Under the pieces are notes generated by a model, which saw only the letters and a list, made by a program, of their open reading frames with translations, did no database searches and was not told where the DNA came from. Positions 1-8,610 of a stretch of 55,022 nt of DNA are shown in pieces (the stretch's first letter is position 1; each line of letters opens with the position of its first letter). Position numbers and translations under genes: made by a program. This stretch comes from Nitratireductor sp. (GTDB lineage: Bacteria; Pseudomonadota; Alphaproteobacteria; Rhizobiales; Rhizobiaceae). The stretch lies in contig JAGRLL010000247.1 in NCBI GenBank assembly GCA_020441855.1, positions 1-55,022 on the forward strand, given 5' to 3'.

Positions 1-13
1 CTTTGCCCATCAT
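1..13 (-). CDS. Start of a gene running out of the window (partial)
   Basis: On the minus strand a strong Shine-Dalgarno sequence, AAGGAGG (positions 22-16), is followed by two consecutive ATG codons (13-11 and 10-8) and then GGC AAA. The spacing favours the second ATG. Only the first few codons (M-M-G-K) lie inside the window, so the product cannot be named. The call rests only on the ribosome binding site and start codons. Confidence 0.4.
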
Positions 14-305
14 GGCCTCCTTGCCTCAATATTAGGGAAGAAGGCGTCTACGAATCCAGGGGCTGTTCACGCGAACCTTGTCGACCGCCAACAGCTCAAT
101 ATTGTTCCTGCATCCCTCAGTCATATCGGTATTCCCCTGGAATGAGGGACCAAATCAACAAATTTGATGGAGATCAATTTTCACGATATTTATTTTCCGT
201 CAATATAAAATGCGCAGCGCGATTCGAGACAATGTGTAGTCCGCGCGAGGATTTCTCTGCGACAAAAACCATAAGGGAAAACCGCCGGTCGACATGATGA
301 AAAAG
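14..305. other. Intergenic stretch, no gene seen
   Basis: AT-richer than its surroundings. It should hold the promoter of the gene leaving the window at position 13 and the downstream end of the small secreted-protein transcript. A loose inverted repeat CCCTCA (114-119) / TGAGGG (143-148) is present, but the loop is long and I assign it no role. Confidence 0.5.
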
Positions 306-338
306 AAACGGGGCCGGTCACGAGGACCAGCCCGGTTT
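306..338 (-). terminator. Rho-independent terminator
   Basis: Minus-strand hairpin 18 nt beyond the stop of the gene ending at 356. The arms are 338-325 and 319-306 with a 5-nt loop. Read as RNA there are 12 Watson-Crick pairs, one G-U and one C-C mismatch. It is followed on the minus strand by a T-rich tail (CTTTTTC, about 305-299). Confidence 0.75.
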
Positions 339-355
339 TCATGTGTCTCGGGCGG

Positions 356-658
356 TTACCTGCTGGCCGTCCGCTTGAGGAGGACCTGCTGCGCCCTCTT
401 CTTGGCTTTCGTCTCGATCGTCGCGATGGTGCCGCGCGGGATCGAAATCGACGCTGAGGTCTGGTTTTTGCAGAGCTCCACGCCGACATTGTAGCAGCCC
501 CAGAAGTCGGCATCATCGACACACTGGAACGTGATATCGAGGATGCAGTCGTCCAGGTCGCTGGCAGCAGCATGGCTGAGGCTGGCCGACGAGCATGCGA
601 TGAAGAACAGGCTGGCGGTCGTGACGACAACCCGCTGCACATTGCTTTTCAGAGACAT
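356..658 (-). CDS. Small secreted Cys-rich protein
   Basis: Encodes about 100 aa. The ATG at 658 is chosen because AAGGAA sits 6 nt upstream; a TTG 18 nt further out would overlap that ribosome binding site. Residues 1-31 look like a Sec signal peptide: basic start, hydrophobic stretch VVVTTASLFFIAC, then an A-x-A-like end before SDLDD. FIAC resembles a weak lipobox, but its -3 residue is Phe, so lipidation is uncertain. The mature part has four cysteines within about 27 residues, enough for two disulfides in the periplasm or outside. The C-terminus is strongly basic (KAKKRAQQ, LLKRTASR). It is transcribed alone and ends at a terminator. I do not recognise the family. Confidence 0.65.
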   Translation of the reverse strand: MSLKSNVQRVVVTTASLFFIACSSASLSHAAASDLDDCILDITFQCVDDADFWGCYNVGVELCKNQTSASISIPRGTIATIETKAKKRAQQVLLKRTASR

Positions 659-766
659 GATAGGTTCCTTTTTCAATGTTCGTCACCAGGATTGGCGACG
701 TTCACAGGATCACATGCCGCTGTTTCAACCGGATTTCGTCCAAGCCGGTTTTTTGTTTCAATTGTT

Positions 767-2302
767 TCAGCGCTCAGGGTGCAACGCGCTCAGGGCAGCC
801 AGTATTTCAGCGGGCCGCAATGGTTTCTCGAGCACCTGGCGGCCCGTCAGCACCAGATCGCTGGCCCGCGAACTCAGCGCATCGCCTGTGATGAAGACGA
901 CGCGGTCAGCCAGCAAAGGCTTCGTTGCGCTCACCCACTGGTAGAACGAGTGCCCGTCCATGTCCGGCATGCGCAGATCGCAGATGATCGCGTCGAAGTC
1001 GCCGTCACGCGCCATGATCCGATCGCGGCCCTGCCTGCCGTTGGAGACGGTCTCGGTGAGATAGCCCGCACGACCAAGGGTCTCGGAAAGCAGTTCGGCG
1101 ATCTCGGTCTCGTCGTCGATGACCAACACCCGGCCTGTGGTTGCGGCCTTGCCTGAGAGGCCGGATGCATCGGCGGCAACGTCAATGAGGCGCGCCTTCG
1201 GCAGGCAAAGCCGGAAATGCGCACCCGAGGTCGCGCCATCGACCAGCACCAATTGCCCGCCTTGTGCCTCGGCCAGCCCGCGCGAAACGGACAGTCCTAT
1301 GCCCGTGCCCGAGCCTTGCGGTTTGGTCGTGTAGAACGGATCGAAGATCCGTTTGCCGATCGCTGCCGGCACGCCCGGGCCATTATCCTCGACGTCGATG
1401 ACAACCGTTTCGCCCGTATTTACCGAGACCCTGATCCGACGCTGCGAGTGTATCGTCTCCAGTGCATGACAGGCGTTGACGAGTAGGTTGACGATGATTT
1501 GCTGGACCTGGTCTGGGTCGGCATAGGCGGCAATGTGGTCGCCAGCATAGGCCCGGTCGACCGTGATGCCGTTGCTCTGGATTGCGTAGCTGATGAGTTC
1601 GATCGAAGCCTCGATCAGTTGCGCGATCTCGACATTCTCGCGTTTCGACTTGCGTTGCCGTGCTATCGCAAGAAACGACCGCACGATGCGGGCGCAGCGT
1701 TCGGCAGCCTTTTCGATACGCTCCGCACGGTATGCTACAGATCCCTGCGATGCGCCTTCGACTTCTTCCCGCAGCATCGTTGCCTGTCCGAGCACGATGG
1801 ACAACGGATTGTTCAGTTCGTGGGCGACCCCCGCAAGCAGCGAGCCGAAGGCCGCCAGTTTTTCCGTCTGGTTGAGCGCCTCGCGATGGCGGTCGATCTC
1901 GGCGGCGGCGAGTTGCTTCTGCGATAGATCGCGGATGTTTGCGGTGAAAAACCGGCCGGATTGCGTGCGCACTTCCTGGATGGCGAGTTCGACGGGGATG
2001 AGGTTGCCGTCCCTGTGCATGCCCTCCATCTCGATCGGGCGACCCAGAACGCGGCCCTCGCCCGTGGCAAGGTAGCGGGCCATTCCTGCGGCATGTGCAC
2101 TGCGCAGATGATGTGGGACGATCAGCGCGGCGATATCGCAGCCGACCGCTTCCTCGCCGGAGTAACCGAACATCGCGATCGCGGCGTTGTTTAGTGTGAC
2201 AACGAGCCCGGCCTCGTCGACGACGATGACTGCATCGAGCGCGGATTGCACGACTGCCGTATATACGGCAGCCAGATCCTCTGCAGTCGTCAGCGCCGGC
2301 AT
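767..2302 (-). CDS. PAS-domain hybrid sensor histidine kinase
   Basis: A 511-aa soluble kinase that should autophosphorylate on His and pass the phosphate to a receiver. Order: PAS domain about 10-125, then H-box AHELNNP (His161), N-box around 272-280, G1 DNGPG (306-310), F-box DPFYTTK, G2 GTGIGL (332-337), and a C-terminal receiver about 391-510 with acidic pair 396-397, phosphoacceptor Asp442 (CDLRMPDMDG) and Lys493. No membrane segment or signal peptide is seen, so it probably senses a cytoplasmic or redox cue. It starts 10 nt after the stop of the response regulator at 2313-3038 and is almost certainly co-transcribed. The attached receiver could act as a phosphate sink or as a relay step to the partner regulator; the sequence cannot tell which. 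Confidence 0.93.
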   Translation of the reverse strand: MPALTTAEDLAAVYTAVVQSALDAVIVVDEAGLVVTLNNAAIAMFGYSGEEAVGCDIAALIVPHHLRSAHAAGMARYLATGEGRVLGRPIEMEGMHRDGNLIPVELAIQEVRTQSGRFFTANIRDLSQKQLAAAEIDRHREALNQTEKLAAFGSLLAGVAHELNNPLSIVLGQATMLREEVEGASQGSVAYRAERIEKAAERCARIVRSFLAIARQRKSKRENVEIAQLIEASIELISYAIQSNGITVDRAYAGDHIAAYADPDQVQQIIVNLLVNACHALETIHSQRRIRVSVNTGETVVIDVEDNGPGVPAAIGKRIFDPFYTTKPQGSGTGIGLSVSRGLAEAQGGQLVLVDGATSGAHFRLCLPKARLIDVAADASGLSGKAATTGRVLVIDDETEIAELLSETLGRAGYLTETVSNGRQGRDRIMARDGDFDAIICDLRMPDMDGHSFYQWVSATKPLLADRVVFITGDALSSRASDLVLTGRQVLEKPLRPAEILAALSALHPER

Positions 2303-2312
2303 TTCACTCGAC

Positions 2313-3038
2313 TCAGTGAAGCGACGTCTGGGGAACGAACATGTACCCGGCGCTTCGCACCGTCTTGATGATCTGGGGCTTGGCGGGGTTCTGTTCGATC
2401 TTCTTGCGAATCCTGTTGACCCTGATGTCGATCGCCCGGTCGAAGGATTCGCAGTCGCGGCCCGGCGCCACGTCGAGCAAATGGTCGCGCGAAAGGACCC
2501 GGTTGGGATTCCTTGCGAACGCGAGGAGCAGGTCGAACTCGGTCGCGGTCAGGTGAATTTCGGAACCGTCCGCACTCAACAATTCCCGCGACTGCAGGTC
2601 GAGACAATAGCTGCCGATGTTCACGCGTTGGCATTGCCGTTCGCCATCGGAGTCAGGCAGTCGCCCGGGACGCCGCAACACCGCCCGCACCCGGGCACGC
2701 AGTTCGCGCAGATCGAAAGGCTTGGCGACGTAATCGTCCGCACCGACTTCGAGGCCGACAATGCGGTCGACGACATCATCCAGCGCCGTCAGCATGATAA
2801 TTCCGAGACGCGAATTGGCGCGAAGCCGTCGCGCGATGGAGAGGCCGTCTTCGCCGGGCATAGTGATGTCGAGAATGACTGCGTCGGCCGGGGAACTTTC
2901 CAGCGCCGCATTCAGCTCTTCAGCACCACTGCAGGCGCAAAGTTCGTAGCCATCTTTCGAGAGAAAATCGCAGATGAGATGGCGAATGTCGGCTTCGTCG
3001 TCCACGACAAGAATTCTTTGTGCTTGCGAAGTGGGCAT
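2313..3038 (-). CDS. OmpR/PhoB-family response regulator
   Basis: A 241-aa two-component regulator. The receiver (about 8-120) has acidic residues 13-14, phosphoacceptor Asp57 in ILDITMPG, Thr84 and Lys106 (AKPFD). It is followed by a linker and a C-terminal winged helix (about 138-238) with LTATEFDLL and the closing IKTVRSAGYMF typical of OmpR-type DNA binding. It is the first gene of a two-gene operon with the hybrid kinase at 767-2302, its likely partner. The promoter must lie in the 96-nt AT-rich gap shared with the divergent TetR gene at 3135. The target genes are not evident. Confidence 0.93.
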   Translation of the reverse strand: MPTSQAQRILVVDDEADIRHLICDFLSKDGYELCACSGAEELNAALESSPADAVILDITMPGEDGLSIARRLRANSRLGIIMLTALDDVVDRIVGLEVGADDYVAKPFDLRELRARVRAVLRRPGRLPDSDGERQCQRVNIGSYCLDLQSRELLSADGSEIHLTATEFDLLLAFARNPNRVLSRDHLLDVAPGRDCESFDRAIDIRVNRIRKKIEQNPAKPQIIKTVRSAGYMFVPQTSLH

Positions 3039-3134
3039 TGCGCCAACCCTTTTGCGTAACAGTGCCCCTTGACGAAACAGGTTTAGTGGATATCATATTT
3101 CACGAAATTAACGCTCTGTCAATTTGGAATCCTC

Positions 3135-3740
3135 ATGGCCCGTAAATACGGAATGCGCAAAAGAGCGGAGGAGTTGGAAAAAACCCGCGATCGCATCATG
3201 GCCGCCACCATGCAGTTGCATGACGAGAAGGGTGTGGCGCGAACGTCGTTCGCCGATATCGCGCAACGTGCCGAAGTCGGCCAGGCGACGGTGCACCGCC
3301 ACTTCCCGACGCTCGGCGACCTCGTCAGAAGCTGCGGCATGCATGTCTGGCAGGAAATGCGCCCGCCGGTTCCCGAGGATGTTCCCGCGATATTTCTGCA
3401 CGCCGGGTCGGAAGTGGAACGCATCGAACGCATGGTTGCCCATCTCGACGACTTCTATGTGCGCGGCGAACTGCGACTGGGCCTCGCCGGACGCGACCGC
3501 GATCTCATACCCGAACTCGAACAGTTCCTGTCGATAGTGGAGGCCGGCGTCCGGGCAGTCGTAGCCGGCGGATTGAAGCGCGACGCGGGAGACCTGACAA
3601 CGAAACTTGTCGCCGCAGTTCTTAGTTTTGGGTCGTGGTCCGAGATACGGAAACTGGATCTGGATATTGGAGAACGGCGGAAGATTCTCAAAGGTCTCGT
3701 CAAGTGCAGCATCAAGGCAGCCAACGGGATCCGTGAGTAA
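3135..3740 (+). CDS. TetR-family transcriptional regulator
   Basis: 201 aa with an N-terminal helix-turn-helix about residues 15-60 (DRIMAATMQLHDEKG, then TSFADIAQRAEVGQATVHRHF), the signature of TetR repressors. The C-terminal ligand domain is not assignable to a subfamily. It is divergent from the OmpR-type regulator across 96 nt. The stop is followed within 16 nt by the 3' end of an IS3 remnant, so whatever it once controlled downstream may have been lost. Confidence 0.88.
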   Translation: MARKYGMRKRAEELEKTRDRIMAATMQLHDEKGVARTSFADIAQRAEVGQATVHRHFPTLGDLVRSCGMHVWQEMRPPVPEDVPAIFLHAGSEVERIERMVAHLDDFYVRGELRLGLAGRDRDLIPELEQFLSIVEAGVRAVVAGGLKRDAGDLTTKLVAAVLSFGSWSEIRKLDLDIGERRKILKGLVKCSIKAANGIRE

Positions 3741-3755
3741 CCTCATCTGACTGGT

Positions 3756-4285
3756 TCAAATTGAATGTTGGCGCATGCCCGGCCTCTGCGCCATCGGGAT
3801 GATGGTTTCGGGTGCCGGTGGCCTGTATCCCAGGGCGCTGTGCGGCCGGTTCGTGTTGTAATGCCTTCGCCAGCTTTCGATGATGATCTGGGCTTCCCTC
3901 AGCGAGCAGAAGATCTCGCCATCGAGCGACTCATCCCTGAAGCGCGCGTTGAAGCTCTCGCGATAGCCGTTCTCCCGGGGTGAGCCGGATTCAATGTAAA
4001 CGGTCCTCGCACCGACCGCACCGATCCAATCGCGGACGTCCTTTGCCACAAACTCCGGGCCGCCATCCGACCTGATGTAGGCAGGTAGTCCACGCAGGAT
4101 GGACAGGTCAGTTAGCACATCGATGACGTCGGCGGAACTCAGCTTCCGTCTTACCCGGATCCCCAGGTATTCCCGACTGAACTCATCCCGGATGTTAAGC
4201 GTACGGAATGCCTTGCCATCATCGGTTCGGCATTGGACAAAGTCGTAGAACCAGACGTGGCTATGTGAACCTTGCGGATCGCATC
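3756..4285 (-). pseudogene. IS3-family transposase (OrfB), C-terminal remnant
   Basis: The minus-strand frame is open from about 4285 and matches the integrase core of IS3-type OrfB: HVWFYDFV with the first catalytic Asp, then IRSDGGPEFVAK with the second Asp, SGSPRENGYRESFNARFRD with the catalytic Glu, and the terminal HYNTNRPHSALGYRPP. The N-terminal half of OrfB and all of OrfA are missing. The first ATG in frame is only at 4118, so this is a fragment rather than a gene. It abuts the TetR gene. The missing middle part of a similar transposase is found at 8150-8395. Confidence 0.85.
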
Positions 4286-4689
4286 CACGCGAGCCATCCC
4301 TTGCCCCACCAGCACGTCAGTTCCAGCATAATTCGAAGGGGCTCGTCACCTGAACCAGCGAGCTGCGCCTTGGCTGGCGCAGATGAGCGCCTCCCATCGG
4401 AACTGCAAGAAATCGATGTGCTGCTGGGTGTTGTTGGCGGCCTGGGAGAAGCAGGTGAGAGCGAAATACCCACAAGTCCCCTTAAAGGCCACGGAGGCGC
4501 TAACCGATTTGCCCATCGGCAAACTGAAACCGAACAACTGCAATCTCATCCCGCGTCTTGGCAATTCCATCCCGAGTAACGACAATCAGAATTCCCTGAG
4601 GCAACCCGGAACCCGTGCGGGATCTCCCCTCGATCCGGTTTACTTGGGACCGGACATCGAAATACGATGCCTGAAAAACGCGGTGCCAC
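4286..4689. other. Stretch with no recognised gene
   Basis: Short open frames exist on both strands, but none has a convincing start, ribosome binding site or family motif. It lies between a transposase remnant and a regulator gene and is probably decayed or rearranged DNA plus the promoter of the gene at 4690. Confidence 0.5.
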
Positions 4690-5376
4690 ATGGATTCCAT
4701 CCTGGTAGTTGACGATCATCTGGAAGCGCAGCATCGGATGCGGGGAGTCCTGGGCGACGTGTTTCCTTCGGCGGATATTTGCTGCGCGTCGTCGTTGAAG
4801 TCGGCACGCGCCGAAATCGAAACACACAACTTCGAACTGGTCATTCTCGACTTGTCGCTTCCCGACGGAAGAGGAGAGACGCTGCTTGAGCAATTGCGTT
4901 TAAAAAACCCGGACTGCCTGGTGGTCGTATGGTCCATGCACGATCAGACTTCCCGCCTGATCGAAGCCCTCGCCTCCGGTGCGAACGGCTACCTGCTCAA
5001 GGATCAAGGCACCGACGAACTGCGCGCCGCACTTGAGCGCCTTCCATTCGGCGACCCACCGCTGTCGGCCTCGGTGGCCCGTCGCGTCATCGAGTACATT
5101 CAGGCATTGAAGGAAAACGGTTCCGCAGCGACGCAAAAGGCCGAACGCCCCGCGAACTCCGGATCAGGCGCAGAATCCGCGCTCGATGTCCTGACCGAAC
5201 GCGAAAAGGAAATTCTCAGATTGCTGGCAAAGGGATTCAACCGGCCTGACATCGCAGGCATTCTGAACATCTCGAAAAGCACGGTTGCGACCCACTCGGC
5301 CAACATCTATTCAAAGTTGAATATCACCTCCCGGATAGAGGCGGCCGACATGGCGCGCGAACTCGGTCTGCTCTGA
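4690..5376 (+). CDS. NarL/FixJ-family response regulator
   Basis: 228 aa. Receiver domain (about 3-120) with VVDDH, phosphoacceptor Asp54 (ILDLSLPDG) and Lys104 (YLLKDQ). A Gly/Ser-rich linker (about 140-164) leads to a LuxR-type helix-turn-helix (about 167-215) beginning LTEREKEILRLLAKG and containing ISKSTVATHSANIYSKL. It converges with the histidine kinase at 5391-7625, the stops being 14 nt apart. That kinase belongs to the HisKA_3 class that normally pairs with NarL-type regulators, so the two are probably partners despite opposite orientation. Confidence 0.93.
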   Translation: MDSILVVDDHLEAQHRMRGVLGDVFPSADICCASSLKSARAEIETHNFELVILDLSLPDGRGETLLEQLRLKNPDCLVVVWSMHDQTSRLIEALASGANGYLLKDQGTDELRAALERLPFGDPPLSASVARRVIEYIQALKENGSAATQKAERPANSGSGAESALDVLTEREKEILRLLAKGFNRPDIAGILNISKSTVATHSANIYSKLNITSRIEAADMARELGLL

Positions 5377-5390
5377 TCCCGCCTGACGCA

Positions 5391-7625
5391 TCAGTTCGTC
5401 AGGGGGAGTTCCAGTTCGACAGCGAAAAGCTCTCCGGGCTCTTCTTCCCCGAAAACCCGGATCAGCGCACCGATTTCCCCGGCACGCGATTTCATGTTGT
5501 GCATGCCGCGCCCTCCCGAAGGAAAGGCGCCGGCGATATCGTCCACATGGTTCTCCACACGGATACACAGGGTTCCGTCCTTCAGGATCGAAGCGGAACA
5601 AAGAACGGGTTTGCCGCGGTCGCCATACTTGATTGCATTCGAGACCAGTTCTTCGAGAATGTTCTTTAGGTTCACGAAGGTTCGGCTATCGACAATTCTC
5701 GACAGGTTGAAGCTGGTCTCGCACAAAAACGAAAAACCGCCCGCACTAAGCCGCTTTTCCTGCTCGGACCAGATCAGCTTGAGGCAGGTCTCCAGGTCAA
5801 GAACCTCGCTGTCCTCCAGGACCATGATGGATTCTTTCAATGCATCGATGGCTGATGACGTGGCTGATCGGATCGGACTGTCTTCCGGCGCCGCAAACAA
5901 CAGGTTCAGGAGTCTGGCACCGAGGTGGTCATGCAGGTCCCGGGCTATCCGGTTGCGGTCGTCGAGGCGGCGAGCGTCCTGATGCTGGCGTTGCTCATAC
6001 ATGCGCCGGGCCATCTTGTACAAAAGCCTCAAGACCTTCGCGTCATTCGGCGTGAACAGCCGGTGCCCATTCGTGCGCCCCCGCAGGATGACCGACCCTT
6101 CACGGGTGATCGCGGGATAGCGCAGCGACAGCCCCCGATCCTGAATGCGGACATCGTTCTCTGCCACTGCACCGTGAATTTCTGCACTTTCCGTTTTGAA
6201 AAGCGACTGAACAAATCTCAGAAACCGCCCGTCCATTTCCTCGGGCTCGTCCATCGAGCCGACCATGTCCACGAACTGGAGTGCCACCTCGTCGCTCTGA
6301 ACGAGATTGCGGCGCCAAAGATGATCGAGGAAAAGCCCTTTCAGTGGAAACAGCATCCAGCTCGTCAGAACCGCGGCAATGGTGAAGGCCTGGATATTGC
6401 CCAGCCCGAAAAGCACGATGAGCAGAACATCGGCTACCGCGAAAATGCCCACGAGCGACAACCACAACATCGTGGTGAACCAGACAGCCTGTATCGAGAA
6501 CAGTCGGTAGCGGAGGGTGCCGAAAACAAATCCGCCCCAGGTAAGCAGCAGCAAGATAACGCCACCTTCCACGGGGATGAGCGGAGCAAGGTTGAACGCC
6601 CGGGGCATCAGAACGAGAAACAGATATGGCAGGCCGCCTGCCAGTAAGGAAAGCGTAAACCAGGATACGGTTGCCCGGTCGACTGGGTCATTGCGTGCCC
6701 TGACAATCTGCATTCCCAGAAGCAGCAAACCGACGGCGTTCGCGGCCAGCATTGGGAAGATGAACGGATTGAACGGAAACGTGACCAGCGAGAAATGATT
6801 GCTGACGAAAACGAAGGTCGCCGTCAGCAACCAGAGAGTGGCGAAGGGAGTCCGCGCAAGCGGCCTCGGCGTGTGCCAGATCATCGCCGTCACGGTGAAC
6901 GTGTAGATCACCGCCCCAAACGCGCCGAGGAAATATAGCATGTCCAGCAACAGGGGCGGCACCGCGAACCGGATGGACGAAATGAGCGCCTGGTAGAGCA
7001 GTATCCCCGACAGGAACATTCCGGCGATTGCGGCCAGCATCGAACCTGTCGCCGGTGGTGCGAAGGCGAGAATCCCGGCTGAGACTGCCAGTATCGCCAG
7101 GCTCAATGTCGCCATCAGAAAATAGCGCAACGGCAGATCATTGAAGCCCACGAGCCGGTTGGCGCTCATGAGGATTTTCGTTCCGTCCGCTTTGACGAGC
7201 CACAGATCCTCGCGCTGAAAGCTCCACAACTCCGCTTTGTCGGACAGCACCTGTTCCCACTCGGCATATGTTTTCGCTTCTGCGCGGTACTTCATTAGGA
7301 CGCTTGGCGTGATGTCGAGCCGTTTGTTGTCGCGCGAACGGATGAGCGCGACAAATCGGTCGCCAGGCGCAATGCCCGCAATGTCGGCCTCTCCGCCGAC
7401 CCAAATCCTGGATGCAACGATTTCGTTTGGGCGCTCGGAGGCGTGAAACGTGACCCCCCAGTTCGGAATTCGAAAAAGTTCGGTTGTTCCAATCGCAATA
7501 AGGAGCCCCCAGACACAGAATGCGACCAGGAAGGCGAAGAAAGGAAATCGCTCCATCAGCCATCGCCCCGACTTCAGGCGTGCACCACCATCGGCCTGGT
7601 CGGATGGCGTTCCGGAAGAAGTCAT
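5391..7625 (-). CDS. Multi-pass membrane histidine kinase (HisKA_3 class)
   Basis: 744 aa. A first membrane segment (about 27-48) is followed by a roughly 110-residue soluble part that resembles a PDZ-like fold (GGEADIAGIAPGDRFVAL). Then come eight or so hydrophobic segments (about 165-445), a linker, the dimerisation box RNRIARDLHDHLG (His565) and an HATPase domain with the N-box Asn around 663 and GGRGMHNMKSRAGE near 704. The ARDLHDHLG box is typical of NarX/DesK-type kinases that work with NarL-type regulators. It converges with such a regulator at 4690-5376. The start at 7625 has a weak ribosome binding site; an ATG at 7556 is an alternative that would keep all segments. Confidence 0.9.
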   Translation of the reverse strand: MTSSGTPSDQADGGARLKSGRWLMERFPFFAFLVAFCVWGLLIAIGTTELFRIPNWGVTFHASERPNEIVASRIWVGGEADIAGIAPGDRFVALIRSRDNKRLDITPSVLMKYRAEAKTYAEWEQVLSDKAELWSFQREDLWLVKADGTKILMSANRLVGFNDLPLRYFLMATLSLAILAVSAGILAFAPPATGSMLAAIAGMFLSGILLYQALISSIRFAVPPLLLDMLYFLGAFGAVIYTFTVTAMIWHTPRPLARTPFATLWLLTATFVFVSNHFSLVTFPFNPFIFPMLAANAVGLLLLGMQIVRARNDPVDRATVSWFTLSLLAGGLPYLFLVLMPRAFNLAPLIPVEGGVILLLLTWGGFVFGTLRYRLFSIQAVWFTTMLWLSLVGIFAVADVLLIVLFGLGNIQAFTIAAVLTSWMLFPLKGLFLDHLWRRNLVQSDEVALQFVDMVGSMDEPEEMDGRFLRFVQSLFKTESAEIHGAVAENDVRIQDRGLSLRYPAITREGSVILRGRTNGHRLFTPNDAKVLRLLYKMARRMYEQRQHQDARRLDDRNRIARDLHDHLGARLLNLLFAAPEDSPIRSATSSAIDALKESIMVLEDSEVLDLETCLKLIWSEQEKRLSAGGFSFLCETSFNLSRIVDSRTFVNLKNILEELVSNAIKYGDRGKPVLCSASILKDGTLCIRVENHVDDIAGAFPSGGRGMHNMKSRAGEIGALIRVFGEEEPGELFAVELELPLTN

Positions 7626-7835
7626 CGAGTCACGCCGTGAATTTGGTTTAACCCGGGAAATGGAACCGGGGTGTTTTCGATGTGCAGAGGCCTCCCGAGT
7701 CCCTAGCCAAATCCTGTCTGTCTAGCCGGAGTAATTTTATTAGAGAATAGTCCAACAGGTCTAGTACACTCGACCGATTCCCATACGTAAGCAGCGCGAG
7801 CTAACTTCCCGGTCAATCGGGAAGATGGAATCGTG

Positions 7836-8129
7836 ATGTTCGAAGATTCTGCTGACTATTTCGGATTTCTCGCAGCCAGCTGCGTGCTGATCTCGACTAT
7901 TACGCCGTCAATCAGATGGATCCGCGTGGCCGCTCTGTTCTCGAACATTTTCTTTGTTGCCTATGGACTGATGCACAACCTGCCGCCGGTGCTTGCCTTG
8001 CACACCATCTTGCTGCCGATCAATCTGTGGCACGTCCTGAAAGGCATGATCGAACAATATTCCCCCGGCAGAACCGGCCGCGTGGTACCGTTCAGGAATA
8101 GACCTCACAGGCATTCAATCGGACTCTAG
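7836..8129 (+). CDS. Small inner-membrane protein, YgjV-like
   Basis: 97 aa with three hydrophobic segments (about 8-26, 31-48 and 52-68), then a basic tail. The segment LHTILLPINLWHVLKGM resembles the L-H-x-x-L-L-P-I-N-x-W signature of small uncharacterised membrane proteins of the YgjV/cyclic-nucleotide-binding-associated type. The ATG at 7836 follows an adjacent GTG that could also start it. The upstream 200 nt are AT-rich and likely contain its promoter. The 3' end runs into IS3 debris. Function unknown. Confidence 0.6.
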   Translation: MFEDSADYFGFLAASCVLISTITPSIRWIRVAALFSNIFFVAYGLMHNLPPVLALHTILLPINLWHVLKGMIEQYSPGRTGRVVPFRNRPHRHSIGL

Positions 8130-8149
8130 GATGCCTGGCGTGACTTGCG

Positions 8150-8395
8150 CGAGGCCGGCACAGCCGTTGACGGGTGTACTCTGGCCTCAACCGGACGGAT
8201 GAGCCGTCGTTCAACCAGAGCCGCCCATTTTTGTTTTGGTGGCACTTTCAGCCCCTCCCGCCGCTGTAGCCGTTCGATGCGGCCACCACTGACCTGCCAG
8301 CCCGCGTCCCTCAGCACGACCGCGACACGCCGGTATGGTCGACGGGTTCGTTGGCTAATGTTGCTGTGGTCTGCTGCGCCTGCAGCGGACCACAG
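8150..8395 (-). pseudogene. IS3-family OrfB, internal fragment with frameshift
   Basis: Minus-strand peptide RPYRRVAVVLRDAGWQV, then RIERLQRREGLKVPPKQ, is the central part of IS3 OrfB (typically YGYRRI...LRREGLKVP). After an A-rich run (plus-strand 8225-8240) the match continues only in the next frame as NGRLWLNDGSSVRLRPEYTRQ, so a one-base frameshift is present. In intact elements the next residues are HVWSYDFV, which is what the remnant at about 4265 begins with. Confidence 0.75.
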
Positions 8396-8610
8396 CACCA
8401 ATGGTCAGGGATCGCCACCGGCTGTGAAGATGTTTGATTTTCGACCGCTTTTGGGAAGCGTACGACGATCCCAGGACGACAGAAACAAGGGCGCAATGCA
8501 GACGTTGTCCTCAACGCTAACCAAGACGGTTTGCAGCATGAGTGCCGAGGTGACGCACCATCCCTGGTAACACTCAACGAATTCCCCAGAACTGACTGGA
8601 CTTCCTCCCC
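8396..8610. other. Stretch between transposase fragments, nothing recognised
   Basis: Short frames only, with no family motif on either strand. It is flanked by two IS3 fragments of different subgroups and opposite orientation, so it is probably scrambled insertion-sequence DNA. Confidence 0.45.

Noticed and set aside
727..755. Hairpin AACCGG/CCGGTT followed by a T-run
   Set aside because: The T-run is on the plus strand, where no gene ends; on the minus strand, where the kinase gene ends, there is no T-run.
4346..4585. Minus-strand frame with CFSQAANNTQQHIDFLQFRW, considered as a phasin-like protein
   Set aside because: No start signal, adjoining IS debris and no clear phasin pattern; left as unrecognised.
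5382..5403. CCTGACG/CGTCAGG inverted repeat between convergent genes
   Set aside because: Only 7 bp with an 8-nt loop, no T-run on either strand and it overlaps a coding end; too weak to call a terminator.
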